A stretch of DNA of 64,000 nucleotides from Ascochyta rabiei (taxonomy: Eukaryota; Ascomycota; Dothideomycetes; Pleosporales; Didymellaceae). The stretch is taken from positions 310,001 to 374,000 of the forward strand of contig NC_082416.1 of the NCBI RefSeq assembly GCF_004011695.2, read 5' to 3'. The notes beneath the pieces are model-generated. The model searched no databases. It saw nothing but the letters and a program-made list of their open reading frames with translations, and was not told where the DNA came from. The translations under genes and the position numbers were made by a program. Shown here piece by piece: positions 44,430 to 54,920 of this stretch (position 1 is its first letter; each line of letters begins with the position of its first letter).

Positions 44430-45191
44430 ATGGCTTCCTCATACACTCCTTCCTTTGGCAAAATGGGCAAGTTCAGCGCACCCGCCGCTTCCAGCGTCAA
44501 GATGGGAAACTTCAGCTCTACTCCCTCGACGGTTGCCAGAAATCGAGTTCTGGAGAGCTGCTGGCGCAAGCCTGAAAGTTCACCATTACCACCCACAGCA
44601 ACACCCCTGTGCCCAACCTCAATCTCATCATCACCACACAGCAATCCCTTCCTGATCACTCGCCCAAAACCTGCTGAGAACTGCCCCTGGGACGCGTTTG
44701 GTGCAGCACGCTTGAGTGGCCTTCAGGCACCTAAGCGCGCAGGCGCTACGCAACCCCTCGAGTGCGTTGTCGGCCGAGTGGTTCTTCTGCCTGGCCAGCA
44801 GTTGATCCCGACGACATCCGTCGTCCACAGACAAGCACAGGGCAAGCCCTGGGAACACCCCCAAGTCATCACTAAGACCTGGGTAGACGGGAACGGCGTC
44901 AGACTCGTCAAGCTCCGGACCTGTACGAGCTTCGGTGGGGAGGGCATTACCCGAAAGAAGGAGCACCAGCGCCACTACTTCGTGGAGGCCGAGGAGAGCC
45001 AGCTGACGCGCGAGTCTGATACTTTCACCAAGCAGACCTACGTCAACTGCTCACCGGGGGCTGAGTTCACGGCCGAGTTCGAGCATCTCGCGTTGTGGCC
45101 AGGCTCAGCCAAGAACGCCATCCAGTTCAGCCCTGCTGCGGTAGTAGGCTTCAACAAGTGCGAAGACGAACGCAGAGACAGCTGCAACTGA
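44430..45191 (+). CDS. Hypothetical protein, single exon
   Basis: 253 residues from ATG 44430, preceded by a pyrimidine-rich leader with CCACTG and CATCAC words and an A at -3. Residues about 1-70 are Ser/Pro-rich and disordered. Residues about 95-240 look globular: LECVVGRVVLLPGQQLIPTT, HPQVITKTWVDGNGVRLVKL, RTCTSFGGEGITRKKEHQRH, YFVEAEESQLTRESDTFTKQ and TYVNCSPGAEFTAEFEHL. The order of a PG turn, an HPQVI strand and a central R-T-C-T-S strand recalls the small SH3-like barrel of PemK-type folds, but I would not name it on this. No signal peptide or membrane span. A duplicated hairpin element lies 70 bp beyond its stop. Confidence 0.7.
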   Translation: MASSYTPSFGKMGKFSAPAASSVKMGNFSSTPSTVARNRVLESCWRKPESSPLPPTATPLCPTSISSSPHSNPFLITRPKPAENCPWDAFGAARLSGLQAPKRAGATQPLECVVGRVVLLPGQQLIPTTSVVHRQAQGKPWEHPQVITKTWVDGNGVRLVKLRTCTSFGGEGITRKKEHQRHYFVEAEESQLTRESDTFTKQTYVNCSPGAEFTAEFEHLALWPGSAKNAIQFSPAAVVGFNKCEDERRDSCN

Positions 45192-45261
45192 TCAGCTCTG
45201 TCCCCTTCTGGTGCCCTTTGGTCGTCGACTACCTCTTTTCGACGCCCTCCTCTTCTCTCTC

Positions 45262-45426
45262 CAACGGTTATCCGTCACTCTCAAACGGATCGCAGCACAG
45301 TAGCGAAACTGTTGCACTCTTCCTCTTATACCCTTCCGGTTCGGCGCCTGGCAAGCCCTTACCACACTCTCAACGGTTATCCTTCGTCCTAAAACGGATC
45401 GCAGCGCAGTAGCGAAACTGTCGCAC
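45262..45426. repeat. Two 56 bp direct repeats, each able to form a hairpin
   Basis: Copy 1 is 45262-45317 and copy 2 is 45371-45426, 109 bp apart and about 86% identical. Both start CAACGGTTATCC, share AAACGGATCGCAGC and end in GCAC. Each contains CAGT-AGCGAA-ACTG, extended by GCA/TGC in copy 1 and GCG/CGC in copy 2 with the same bulged T: an A-T pair replaced by a G-C pair. This suggests a structured RNA or DNA element, possibly in the 3' UTR of the gene at 44430. Confidence 0.6.
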
Positions 45427-46694
45427 AAAGATTTTTCTTCACTGCACGGGCTGAAAGTGCTTTGGCCAGCGAAGTAAATTCAGTCGTCCTGAAGGGGATT
45501 TCCTGGTTTTTCTTCGTGTTGTAGTTTGTGCGTGCGCGCCCAACGCGGTAGCGACTCGGAGTATGGTGTTTTCGTATGAGCCAGTTATCATATTTCCCCC
45601 TAAGGTATTCACGATTCAGTCAAGGGTTATTCCGAGACAAATTTCATCCTCCATGCTAGGGGTAACCTGGGCACAACATTGGTCTTTCATGAATGCGTGA
45701 TGGTGACTTACTGTGATGGAGGAAACAGTGATCATTTCTCCTCGCTGGGGCCGCACCAGTCCAGCCCGAGTCAAGGCACGCAGGACATGTTTTTGTCAAG
45801 ACGCCACCTTGAGTAAGCAATAACTCAGGTCGAGGTTTTCCAACGTGGATTCGGTCACGCACACCTCGGTACTGCGGCATTTGTGGCAGCATAACTGTGA
45901 CTCCTAACTGTAGCAACTGCAGCACTGCGGCAGCACAGCTTCCTACTGTAGTGATTGCGGTGATTGCGGTGATTGCGGTGATTGCGGTGGCCGCGGTGGC
46001 CGCGGTGACTGCGACAGAAACCCGCGCACGCACATTCGGAAAAGAACTAGCCCACCACTTTCCCTATCCACATATCAGTATACATTCATCATGCCTTGCA
46101 CAAGAAGTACTTTGGCTCGGTTGCCAACACCTCAAGAACCTGCATCGCCTTGAAAACCCATATCACTCACTGAGACCTCGACTCCTGTATATCAAACGCC
46201 AACGAATCTGCTCGAATCCAGGACCTAGGGAAATCGAAAAGTAAAACGGATATGGAGTTCATTGCTGCAAAATCTGCACCACCCTAGGAAGAGACAGTCG
46301 TTGTGTTTGCCATTGCGGGAATGTCTATTGGTTGATGGATTGCAGAACCTGTCTTCTTGAGCGAGAATGTACTCGCACCGAAGCTCGGCCTACTGCGGCT
46401 CTGATACTTCTCTACTTTCTCCAATGCAAAGGTAGCTGTTTCGATGGAAAGTAATCAGATGTAGATTGGAGATCATATACGATGTAGATGAGGGAGGAAG
46501 CATCATGGGATACGCATGGGACACAGGGTTTGAGATGATTACGTCATCCATTGGCGCTGTCTACACGGCTTGTATCGCATATTTGATCAACGTTCATAGG
46601 CCATGCTAGAATACGAGTGACGAGAATGGAATCAGAGTGCATGTTCTTGAATTCGTTCAAATCATTACTATTGTGTGTCTATCTGGACCTGCTC
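45427..46694. other. Intergenic between orphan gene and CHK1, with a 9 bp minisatellite
   Basis: No supported gene apart from the tandem repeat at 45951-46013. Confidence 0.4.
45951..46013. repeat. Minisatellite, seven 9 bp units
   Basis: Four GTGATTGCG units, two GTGGCCGCG units and one GTGACTGCG unit in register. Non-coding context; open frames through it are repeat artefacts. Confidence 0.85.
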
Positions 46695-48601
46695 TTAGCC
46701 GGGCCTCAATACGACTTCGCCAACCAGTATTACAACGTTCTTGAAGAACCTCCTCCACTCCAGAGGATCGCCGCTAGCTTTCACAAAGCGCACTTCACTG
46801 TACGCCAAATCGTCGTAGACTGCCTTCTCGATCACGATGTGTCCGTTCAAACCTTGCCGCCGTCCATCGGCCATCTTGACCCGTATACTCGTGCTCTCGT
46901 CTATTTCGCACTGCGCAATCTGCCTCTCAGTAAAGGCTGGTGGGGGAACGCCAAGTCGATGCAGGGCTTCCAACAGAAGCGGGATAAGGAAAGTCAACGA
47001 GTGCGGTGAGATGAAGCGCGCAAGCGAGTACGAAGGCATTATATCTGCGAAGCGGCGCGCTATCTGCGTGAGCGTAAGGGGTACTTGTGGTGTTGCGGTG
47101 AACTGCGCCATGCCTGGATCTTGAGACAGCATGTCCTGTGTTGACGGGGGAAGCTGAGACATGAATGGAGTTGAAGTGACTGTCTGTGACTGATAGACTG
47201 GTCGCAAGTGGTCGCCCGTTGGTTGTGAGGCCGAAATTCCATCATGCGAGGCTAGACGAGGGGGCCGTTCCCAGTCGAACACCGTCTCTGCCGCTGGCGT
47301 CTCAGGCTGTGTAGAGGATAGCATATGAGTGGCGTTCGCTGGGTTTGCGCTTGAACGTCGCGGAGATGTGTCAACGTCCATGGCATCTGCGTCCTGTGAG
47401 AAGCCTCTTTGCGATTGCGTTGGTCCACGGGCGAAGTCGATGCGCAGGTGAGACAACATTTGTGTAGCCATACCGACAGGATTGGCGTTGCAACCGCTTG
47501 GTGATAGATACGAGTTTGGTCTTGTGAACCATGGGTGCCGTCGAACTTCATCGAGTGTAAATCGCGAACCTGGGTCAAGCTTCAACATCCCACGAAGCAG
47601 CGAGATGATTTCAGAAGGGACCAACTGCCAGAGTTCATCCGTAGTGTGCCCATCCGTCTCCACGTACTCCTTGAATTCCTCGCTGCGCATGGTAGGTTCA
47701 TCCCAGGGCGTGTTCCCAACCAGTAGGACAAACAGTACAACACCACAGCTCCAGATGTCGCAAACATTTGCGTGATATCCAACATCGAGCACATCGGCCC
47801 TCTTGCTTCTTCTCCCACTTACAATCTCCGGTGCAATGTATGGCGGTGAACCACACACCGTGTTGCACAACCGCGCTTTGCCGTCCTTCTTGAAGAGCGC
47901 GGCGAGCCCGAAGTCACTTAACTTCAGGTCCCCTTCTGCACTCAGCAGCACGTTCTCAGGCTTGATGTCGCGATGTGCAATGCCCATAGAGTGCATGTAC
48001 CCAACAGCGCTGATCAACTGCGAAAAGTAGAAGTGGGCAATGTCTTCCCCTACACCCTCGTCTGCCTCGATCTTGTCGAAAAGGTCGCCGCCGTCTGCGA
48101 GCTCCATTGCTATCCATGTCCACAGCGCATCCTCGCCAGAGCCGAGGAGGTGTACGATGTTCTGGTGTTTGCCGAGGTGTTGATGGAGGACTATTTCCAT
48201 CTTGATCTGCTTCGGCGAGAGGCGGCCCTGCTTGAATGCATGTTCTTTGTTGATGAACTTGATCGCGATGACAGGTTTGGGCCTATCGTGGGGCACGGCT
48301 TTGCGTATCCTGGAAGCTATCCATCAATCTGTGCGCAAGAAGCAAACGAGGGTGCTACTTACGATGCGTATGCGCCCTGCCCTATCGTTTTGCTGACGAG
48401 TCGAAAGGGCAGATTCGAAGGTAATGGAGCGACTTGACTCTGCGGAAGTCGTTAGCACGCGGTGCATGACATCATCGCAGTTGCTCGGAAGATGGGGGCG
48501 CGTTCGCTTCGAAATTGCAGTGAACGTGTTTCGAATCAATGCACCCACATTGTGGGCCTAGTAGGTCAGCAGGAGAGACTTACCCCAGGCGGTGCGCCCA
48601 T
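46695..48601 (-). CDS. chk1: CHK1 DNA-damage checkpoint kinase
   Basis: Exons 48601-48584 (six codons, MGAPPG), 48439-48363, 48309-46695, with introns of 143 and 53 nt, giving 569 residues. Ser/Thr kinase motifs in order: FRLVSKTIGQGAYASIRKA (glycine loop, across intron 2), VIAIKFINKEH (VAIK Lys), HQHLGKHQNIVHLLGSGEDA, GIAHRDIKPENVLL (HRD), LKLSDFGLAALF (DFG), LCNTVCGSPPYIAPEIVSG (APE), CDIWSCGVVLFVLLVGNTPW. The C-terminal half is a Ser/Gln-rich linker with SQ/TQ-type sites (SQRGFSQDA, SSTQPETP), followed by the regulatory KA1-like domain (IVIEKAVYDDLAYSEVRFVK, GDPLEWRRFFKNVVILVGEV). CHK1 is activated by ATR-type kinases and delays mitosis. The tiny first exon is inferred from a perfect GTAAGT donor and CTAAC...CCGCAG acceptor; the remainder is certain. 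Confidence 0.94.
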
Positions 48602-48778
48602 TGTGGTGGAATATCTTCAACAGTGCTCTGAGCTTGTCGCTGCTATACAAGGCGTAGATGAAGAAACAATCAGAAAAGAGCGTAATGGCAGGTGACGACG
48701 ATCTTGCTTTCGCGGCTGCCTGGTTGTCGAGTCGAACGCGTCGCCTAAACAATGGCAAAAGCTAGCTGACTCGAAGAC

Positions 48779-48808
48779 AAGGAAGGCGCGATAACGCGCG
48801 CCTTCCTT
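48779..48808. repeat. Perfect 12 bp inverted repeat with 6 nt loop upstream of CHK1
   Basis: AAGGAAGGCGCG (48779-48790), loop ATAACG, CGCGCCTTCCTT (48797-48808). It sits about 180 bp before the CHK1 start codon. CGCG-centred palindromes can bind cell-cycle factors, but this one differs from the ACGCGT MCB box, so the role is open. Confidence 0.7.
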
Positions 48809-51586
48809 ATCGCGTAGTCACGTGGACGGATCTGCTTCCATCTGACGTCTTCCGAGCGGAAACCTTGATGCAGTAGTTTCCCTTCGTTTCACCTTCTCAC
48901 GTCTACTGCGAGATCACCAGTAGTCTGCTATCCATTTAAACCTTCCCAGAAATCGGACAATCTGCTGTAACAGATGTTCTTACTTGACTGGGGAGACCAT
49001 CGTTCTCAACACTCATCCAAACATTTAGGTAATCTGTGGTCGTGCGTTATGCGCGTTCCATGTTTAACCCCTCCCGGACAGTGCTCCGTCGTGCGAATCA
49101 CAAGCTTGCGGGTAGCAGCATAGTCGATGCTTGAATCACCTTTCGTCTCAGTCCAGTTGAAGCGAGTGTGTTGACCCCAGGAGACAGTGTACTGGGAGGT
49201 GACATTTGTACTGTGACAGCGAGGTACCGGCCTGTCAAATCCACCGGAGCTGAGTCCTGAGCTATGATGGTTTACTCCGAGTGGCTTCGAATTAACACTG
49301 GACCGACCATCCACAACACTTTGCGATCACAATCAACGACCATACACGTGGGTTTTTCTGCCAACAAGCATTTCCATGCTGCCCGTAAACTCAAATTTCC
49401 GTTTCCGTTAGGCCGCCTCGGAGTTAAGAAAAACCAGCACATGTGCATGTGCTGCCACGGGTTGCGGGCGGCGGCCAGCCCTGCCGCTCCATCTGCGAAC
49501 TCTATTGTATGTCCTGCAGAGCCGTGGTGGGTCCTCGTCAAAGACGCTCAGCCAGCGTATTTGGCAGCTCACACTTGTAGGTTTCTAGGCTGTCTCAAAA
49601 GGGAATCTCTGGCTATCTTAATCGAGAAAGATCGCTTTCACAAAGCTGCATCATGGGGGTTAGAAAGGTAGCCCGGTGCTCAGGCACCTGAAGCTCCGCG
49701 GCCGCTTGTAGGGACTCGGCCTGGATGCGTCTAGTACAAGTCCCCATGCAGGGTGAGGTAAAGCGTACTGAACGAATTGACCGGACACCATTATCAGATG
49801 CAATAATGAACCCTCGTCAGATCTGAAGTCTGAAGAGATTGAAAGTGATTCCTGTACAACGAACGTTGGGGTATCACGTCGCTCAAAGGCGCAACGCACG
49901 AATCTCACGAACAATTCGGCTGCCCTAGTCTTCCCCGCGTTCTCACGTTGCTCCCGCAATCCTTCCGCGGACCGTTGAATCCTTCTCGCATCACCAAACC
50001 ACTGAACCTTCAACGTCTCCACCATCGTTAACTCAAACCCCCGACAAATTGCCAAGTCGCGCTCCCGTATCTTTGTACAGCCGATCCGAAAATAAAAAAA
50101 ACTTTGACATTCACACTTCGGAATCATAACACCGAACGCGCTACGACACAGTTTGGGCCGTTCACCGCCGATATCCGTCCCAATCGCGACCAGCGGGAAG
50201 AACTCGTCCAAACACAGGCTGCTGAACGTCACGCCACGGCTAGCAGGCCACCACAGCAACGCATCAAAGTTTTTATTTTTTATTTTTTATTTTTTATTTT
50301 TTTTTGACAGCAGATGCTGGGAGGCCAGGAGAAGGTCTCTGCCCGAGCTAGCCAGCAGCATAACATGGAAGGTTCAAGGGACTGTTCAAGCACAGGAGGC
50401 GGACGAATGTCACTAGACCAGAGTATATGTCGGAGATGAACAATCTGCAAATATAGCGTTGACCTTGCTGCGCTTGCAGAATACCACCGATGACAGCTTC
50501 ATCCTGGGCTTGCAGTCGGCCCGGCAGCGTATTCCAAAGGCTTGTTCATGGGATGTGCACGTCCGCCACGTTCCGAGCAAGCTGCGTCGGTCCTGCGGCG
50601 GACAGTTCCATGAGCGCATAGGCAGCCCTCTCTTGAGCGCAGGGCAAGCACAGAGTTTCGGTGTTAAGGCGCATTAGGTTGCAGTCGCGGAGTTGCGTGT
50701 GGATCGTAGCGCGAGCTTGCGCATCGGCGTGCTCGCCGTTTCGGATGTAGATCGCGGAGAGGCGTCCGTGGCTGCGGACGCTACCGACCCAACTTCAGAA
50801 ATTTCCAAGGGATGCATCAAAGGTTGGATATAGAAGGGGGCACCGATGGTAGGCGCGTAGACGCCAGGAATTGTCTGTGAATGTCTGGACTGCTGTGAGT
50901 GCGACTGTAGGGGGAACGATTCGAGTCAGGAATGGCAGATGGACAAAGGGTGTGTTGTCAGAGGTCTTTCTATTGAGCACTGAGGTACACAGACGACCAA
51001 GGAGCCATGTGTCCTATATTAGGAGGTACTACAGTCGAGTGTACCAAATGCTGTCCTTCCGCCAAGGCGGAGAAAGTAGATTCTTTGCCATTGTCCAGGA
51101 CACGTCTTCTTGCACGTGCACTGTATCAAAGCCAGAACGCGAGCGTGCTGAACATATGCATCTGAAATCCATCCCTGCCGTCTTTATGTCACATGTGGGC
51201 TCGAAAGTCATCCAACAAGGACTGGGAAGAAATCCAACAGGTGCCTTGCTTTTACGGACAACCTTGCAAGGACAATCAGATCCCAGAATATCGAAAATCC
51301 GCAAAGGTGGCAGATGTTGCCAAGAAGGGTCGTGCGAGCGTGGAAACCGGATGGTCAGGATGGCATGTCAGGAAAACCTGCCGCAAACCCGGTAGCCGAG
51401 GAGAATTAGAAGAAACGATCCAGTCGCCCGGCAAATGCTGATGTTTTTGTCCAATCCGAAAACGCCAGAAGTCTATGAGAATGCATGGAGGAAAAGGGGA
51501 ATAATGCAACGGTCCAAGGAGCACGTCCACGATGGTGGAGCAAGTCGTCAAGTAGTGGAAGAAGGCTGGTAGAACATTGCGAGCTA
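48809..51586. other. 2.8 kb intergenic, no supported gene
   Basis: Overlapping frames on both strands (for example minus 50259-49660, plus 50871-51395) lack domains and intron logic. A (TTTTTTA)n tract lies at 50270-50305. Confidence 0.45.
50270..50305. repeat. (TTTTTTA)n microsatellite
   Basis: About five units of TTTTTTA ending in a run of nine T. Confidence 0.8.
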
Positions 51587-54056
51587 TCATCGAGCACCGA
51601 CAGGGAGCGCGGCGTAGGAGGAGGCGGCTGCGGCATCGAGACCACGCAGCTGAGGGGCGTACTTGGGGTGCTTGACAAACTTCGGTACTGAGTCCTGTAC
51701 TCGATTAGCAACGAGAAGAGAATCGCTGCATGTTCCGACTTACACTAGACATAAGCTTGAAGATAGAATTCTGGGCCTTGTCGAACAATGTTGCAACCTC
51801 GTTGAGGCTTTGCAACATAGCAGCATCATCGCCAACAGCACGTGTCATTCGGGTAGCTAGTTGAGTGCGAAGACCGTGGTCGATATTCAGCTCGTTCGGT
51901 GACCCGGGCGCCAAGAACGCATTGTACAAACCGTAGGCGGCGGCGAGCGTCTCACGGATGGTCTCCACCTTGCTGTCGCCCTTGTCGCCGATGGCAGCAC
52001 GATATTGCCTGTTGAACTCCTGGACCTCCAGATAGAAAGACAGGTTCTCCTCACACATGGTCTCCTTGAGGAACTCACGGTACAGCAGACGCCATGAAGG
52101 GTTGCGAATGATGACGTTTGTGCGATTGCTGTTCGAATCACGGGCCATACCGTCACGAGTCTTTGCGGCAATGACCTCTCCACTCGATGGGACTTCCTCC
52201 AGGCTCCATCCTGCAACGCGCTCACCGTGTGGTGTGACGTAGTAGTGAACCTGCTTGACGGGCTGGAAGGTGTGCTCCGGGACGCGGGGATCGACGGGAG
52301 CAATCAGCTTGAGTTGCAAGAAGAGGGACCCTATCTCTATCGACTCTCGTGGATCAACCATTGTGGTGCAGTCCATCAACCATTGTGCAGCATTGCGGCC
52401 GTTGAAGGTGTACTCGTACTGACGGCTAGTGGTAGGTCGGTGCTTGACGAGCTTGACGCCAACATCGCACTTTGAGAACTCGTGTATCGAGTCCGAGTCG
52501 GATTGTATCTCGTTTGCGGTAGTACCCACGAAACGGCGGAAGAGGATCTCGACAGTTTGCTCGTCGTGGTGCAGCTTGTCGTTTTCTGTGTTGCGCTCAA
52601 GGATGACTAGGATATGGGGGTTGCGGTTGGACTCAATGACGGCCTTGACATGGGCAGATTGGATGCCATTGCGCGTGCAGAATCGTTCCAAGATGTGAAT
52701 GCCTTTGGGGGTCAACTGCCAGACAGAGCTCTTGTTTGTGAAGTCAGTCTTGCCCTCGACCGACTCGACGAACTTGGCCTCAAGGAACTTTTGGCAGACA
52801 GAGCGAGCCATCTCTTTCGCCATTGAGAAGGTGGTAGTTGTGGTGGTGGTCACAACACGCGATGAGTCCTTGGGGTCAGGCATGCGGTTGGACTGAGAGA
52901 ACTTGAGGGAGCCAAGGTTGGTGATGGCCTCGTCTGATGTGAATGTGTAATCGATCATTCTGAAGCGAACCCGGTGAGGGGTAAGTGGTAATGACACCAT
53001 GAGAGTCGCGAAGAGGTCCTTGAAATCCTGTGACAACTGTCAGTTGTAGTTCACAAGCATGGCGGAATGAGTGTGCAGGGTGATATGCAGTTTGCTGTAG
53101 TTTGCAGTAGCTTGCTGGTTCCACGTGGTGGGCCCAGCTAGCCAGGACAAAAAGTTTTGAAGTGAGGAAAAAGAAAGGGAAAAAGGAAAAAAAAAGAAAA
53201 TCAAAAAAAGATCGTGGTTGCGTTGCCAAACATTCCTCTGCACGGCAGCAGCCACGGCAGGAGCCGTGTTTGCACGGACAGAGAAGTAGCTGTTGCGAGC
53301 TCCTGTCTGCAGCTTGGGGAAGTGGGAGTGAATTGTCAAGTCTGTCCGCTGACGTGCAGTGGACGGTGCTCAGAGGTGTAGGGGGAGAGTGGAAGTACTC
53401 ACCCTCGTGTACGGCCGCTCATCATCGGTCATACGTAGCAGTCTCGAGCTGGTTTGATGCATCTTGCCGGGCTGGGCTGCTTGCTGCAGACTGGTAGGCG
53501 TATGAGTGTTTCCTTGCTCTTCTCCTTCAAAGCTGCCGGAGCGGAGGCTGGCGTAGGCGGACGGCTCGCGTGCGGTCGAGGGATCGCGCGGGGGAGGCTC
53601 GGCGCGGTCACGCGCAAACGAGGGCCGGGAGGATCGTGGAGCGCCGGTGGAGAGGAAGGGCGAGTCGGCGTGGGAAGGCGCGGCGGCGGTAGAGATGCTG
53701 CTGCCTCTGAAGTGGGCGGAGGCGGCGCGGGTGAGCTCGCGACTGCCTTTTCGCAGCAGAGGAAAGCGGGTGAAGGTGAGGCGCCTGCTGGTGCTGGTGC
53801 TGGTGCTGCGAGCAAAAGGAGCGGGCAGAGCAGGCAGAGCAGGCAGAGCGGGCAGAGCGGGCAGTGCGGGCGGGGCGTGCGGGTTGGTGGTTGCGGAGGC
53901 CTCCGAAACGGCAGCGAGTGCTTCAAGGTCGAGGCGCAGCTGGGGCTCGTCAAGATCAGGGCCGATGTGTGTCGAGTCGGCGGGGTGGGAGGAGTGGGAG
54001 GGAGAGAGCGAGGCGGCGGAGAGGGTCAGAGGCAGAAATGGAGTCGTCAAGGGCAT
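51587..54056 (-). CDS. flbA: FlbA-type regulator of G-protein signalling (DEP-DEP-RGS)
   Basis: Exons 54056-53403, 53027-51744 and 51694-51587, giving about 681 residues. Intron 1 is 375 nt with a purine-rich core (about 53160-53215), unusually long here; intron 2 is 49 nt. The N-terminus is Ser/Pro/Ala-rich with an LPA tandem encoded by a 9 bp minisatellite (53826-53865). Then SSRLLRMTDDERPYTR joins DFKDLFATLMVSLPLTPHRV (start of DEP 1), with LTPKGIHILERFCTRNGI, a second DEP unit (YTFNGRNAAQWLMDCTTMVD), and the RGS box: WRLLYREFLKETMCEENLSF, YLEVQEFNRQYRAAIGDKGD, SIFKLMSSDSVPKFVKHPKY. FlbA speeds GTP hydrolysis on the FadA-type G-alpha subunit, ending vegetative growth and permitting conidiation. 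An upstream in-frame ATG at 54215 would add 53 residues. Confidence 0.93.
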
Positions 54057-54858
54057 TGCCGTTAGAGGCAGGATGGTCGCGGAGAGTCGTCGCAGGACTG
54101 ACGAAAGGGCGAGAGTGGGTACTCTAGCAAGGATTGGCTGTCTGCTCGCGCAGTCGCTCAGTCGCTCGAGGGGCCCGTGACCGTCGTGTCTGTCTCTGCC
54201 ACACCGCCCTCCCAAGACAGCTTAGAAGAAGCCGGGCGAGGGCTAAAGCGCGCGCACTTCTGACAAAGGTACGACCGCAGCAAGCGCCCTAGTGCCAGCG
54301 CGAGACACATGGCGGCGCGCACGCCCACGCATGCACACGCCCGCCCACGCCCGCACACGCCCGCATGGAAATAAAAACCTTGGCCCACGCCGGCGCCCAC
54401 GAGGCATCCCTGGCCGGCCAGCCTGCCGCCCCCTGTCTGCACGTGAGACGTGCGCCGAGCCCACAGCCTACAGGGCACGCACGACTCGCGACGGAGGGAG
54501 GCCACCGGGCAGGGACGTGGCCTGCCTACCTAGTACCTACACAGTACAACTGTACAAGCACAGTGGCCTAATAGTAATAGTACATGCACAGCGGCCCAGC
54601 TACACAGTGGCCCATGATCCATCTACACGGTGGCCTACACTGTGGCCTACTATGGCACATGGCCAACCATGGCACATGGCTGGGTGCGTGCTTGTTCGCT
54701 GATGCACCCAGCATGACTGAGAACGCGGTGACGCTGCAAGTCTCGCTGACTGACCCCCTCTGCACCAAACCTACGAGGCATGACGACGACGACGACGCCG
54801 GCTGCCCCTCCAAGACATTCCATGGTGCCAAGCATTGCACCGCATCGCAGCACCGCAG

Positions 54859-54920
54859 CACCAGCAACACCAGCAACACCAGAACCACCAGAACCACCAG
54901 CACCACCAGCACCACCAGCG
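54859..54920. repeat. Minisatellite, about seven 9 bp units (ACCAGCAAC / ACCAGAACC / ACCAGCACC)
   Basis: Units change from ACCAGCAAC to ACCAGAACC to ACCAGCACC in successive pairs, the pattern left by stepwise unit duplication. Confidence 0.8.

Noticed and set aside
49660..50259. 199-codon minus-strand frame
   Set aside because: No domain, no promoter or intron pattern, and codon make-up like the surrounding non-coding DNA.
53454..54065. 203-codon plus-strand frame, Gly/Arg-rich
   Set aside because: Antisense to the Ser/Pro/Ala-rich first exon of flbA; composition artefact of high GC.
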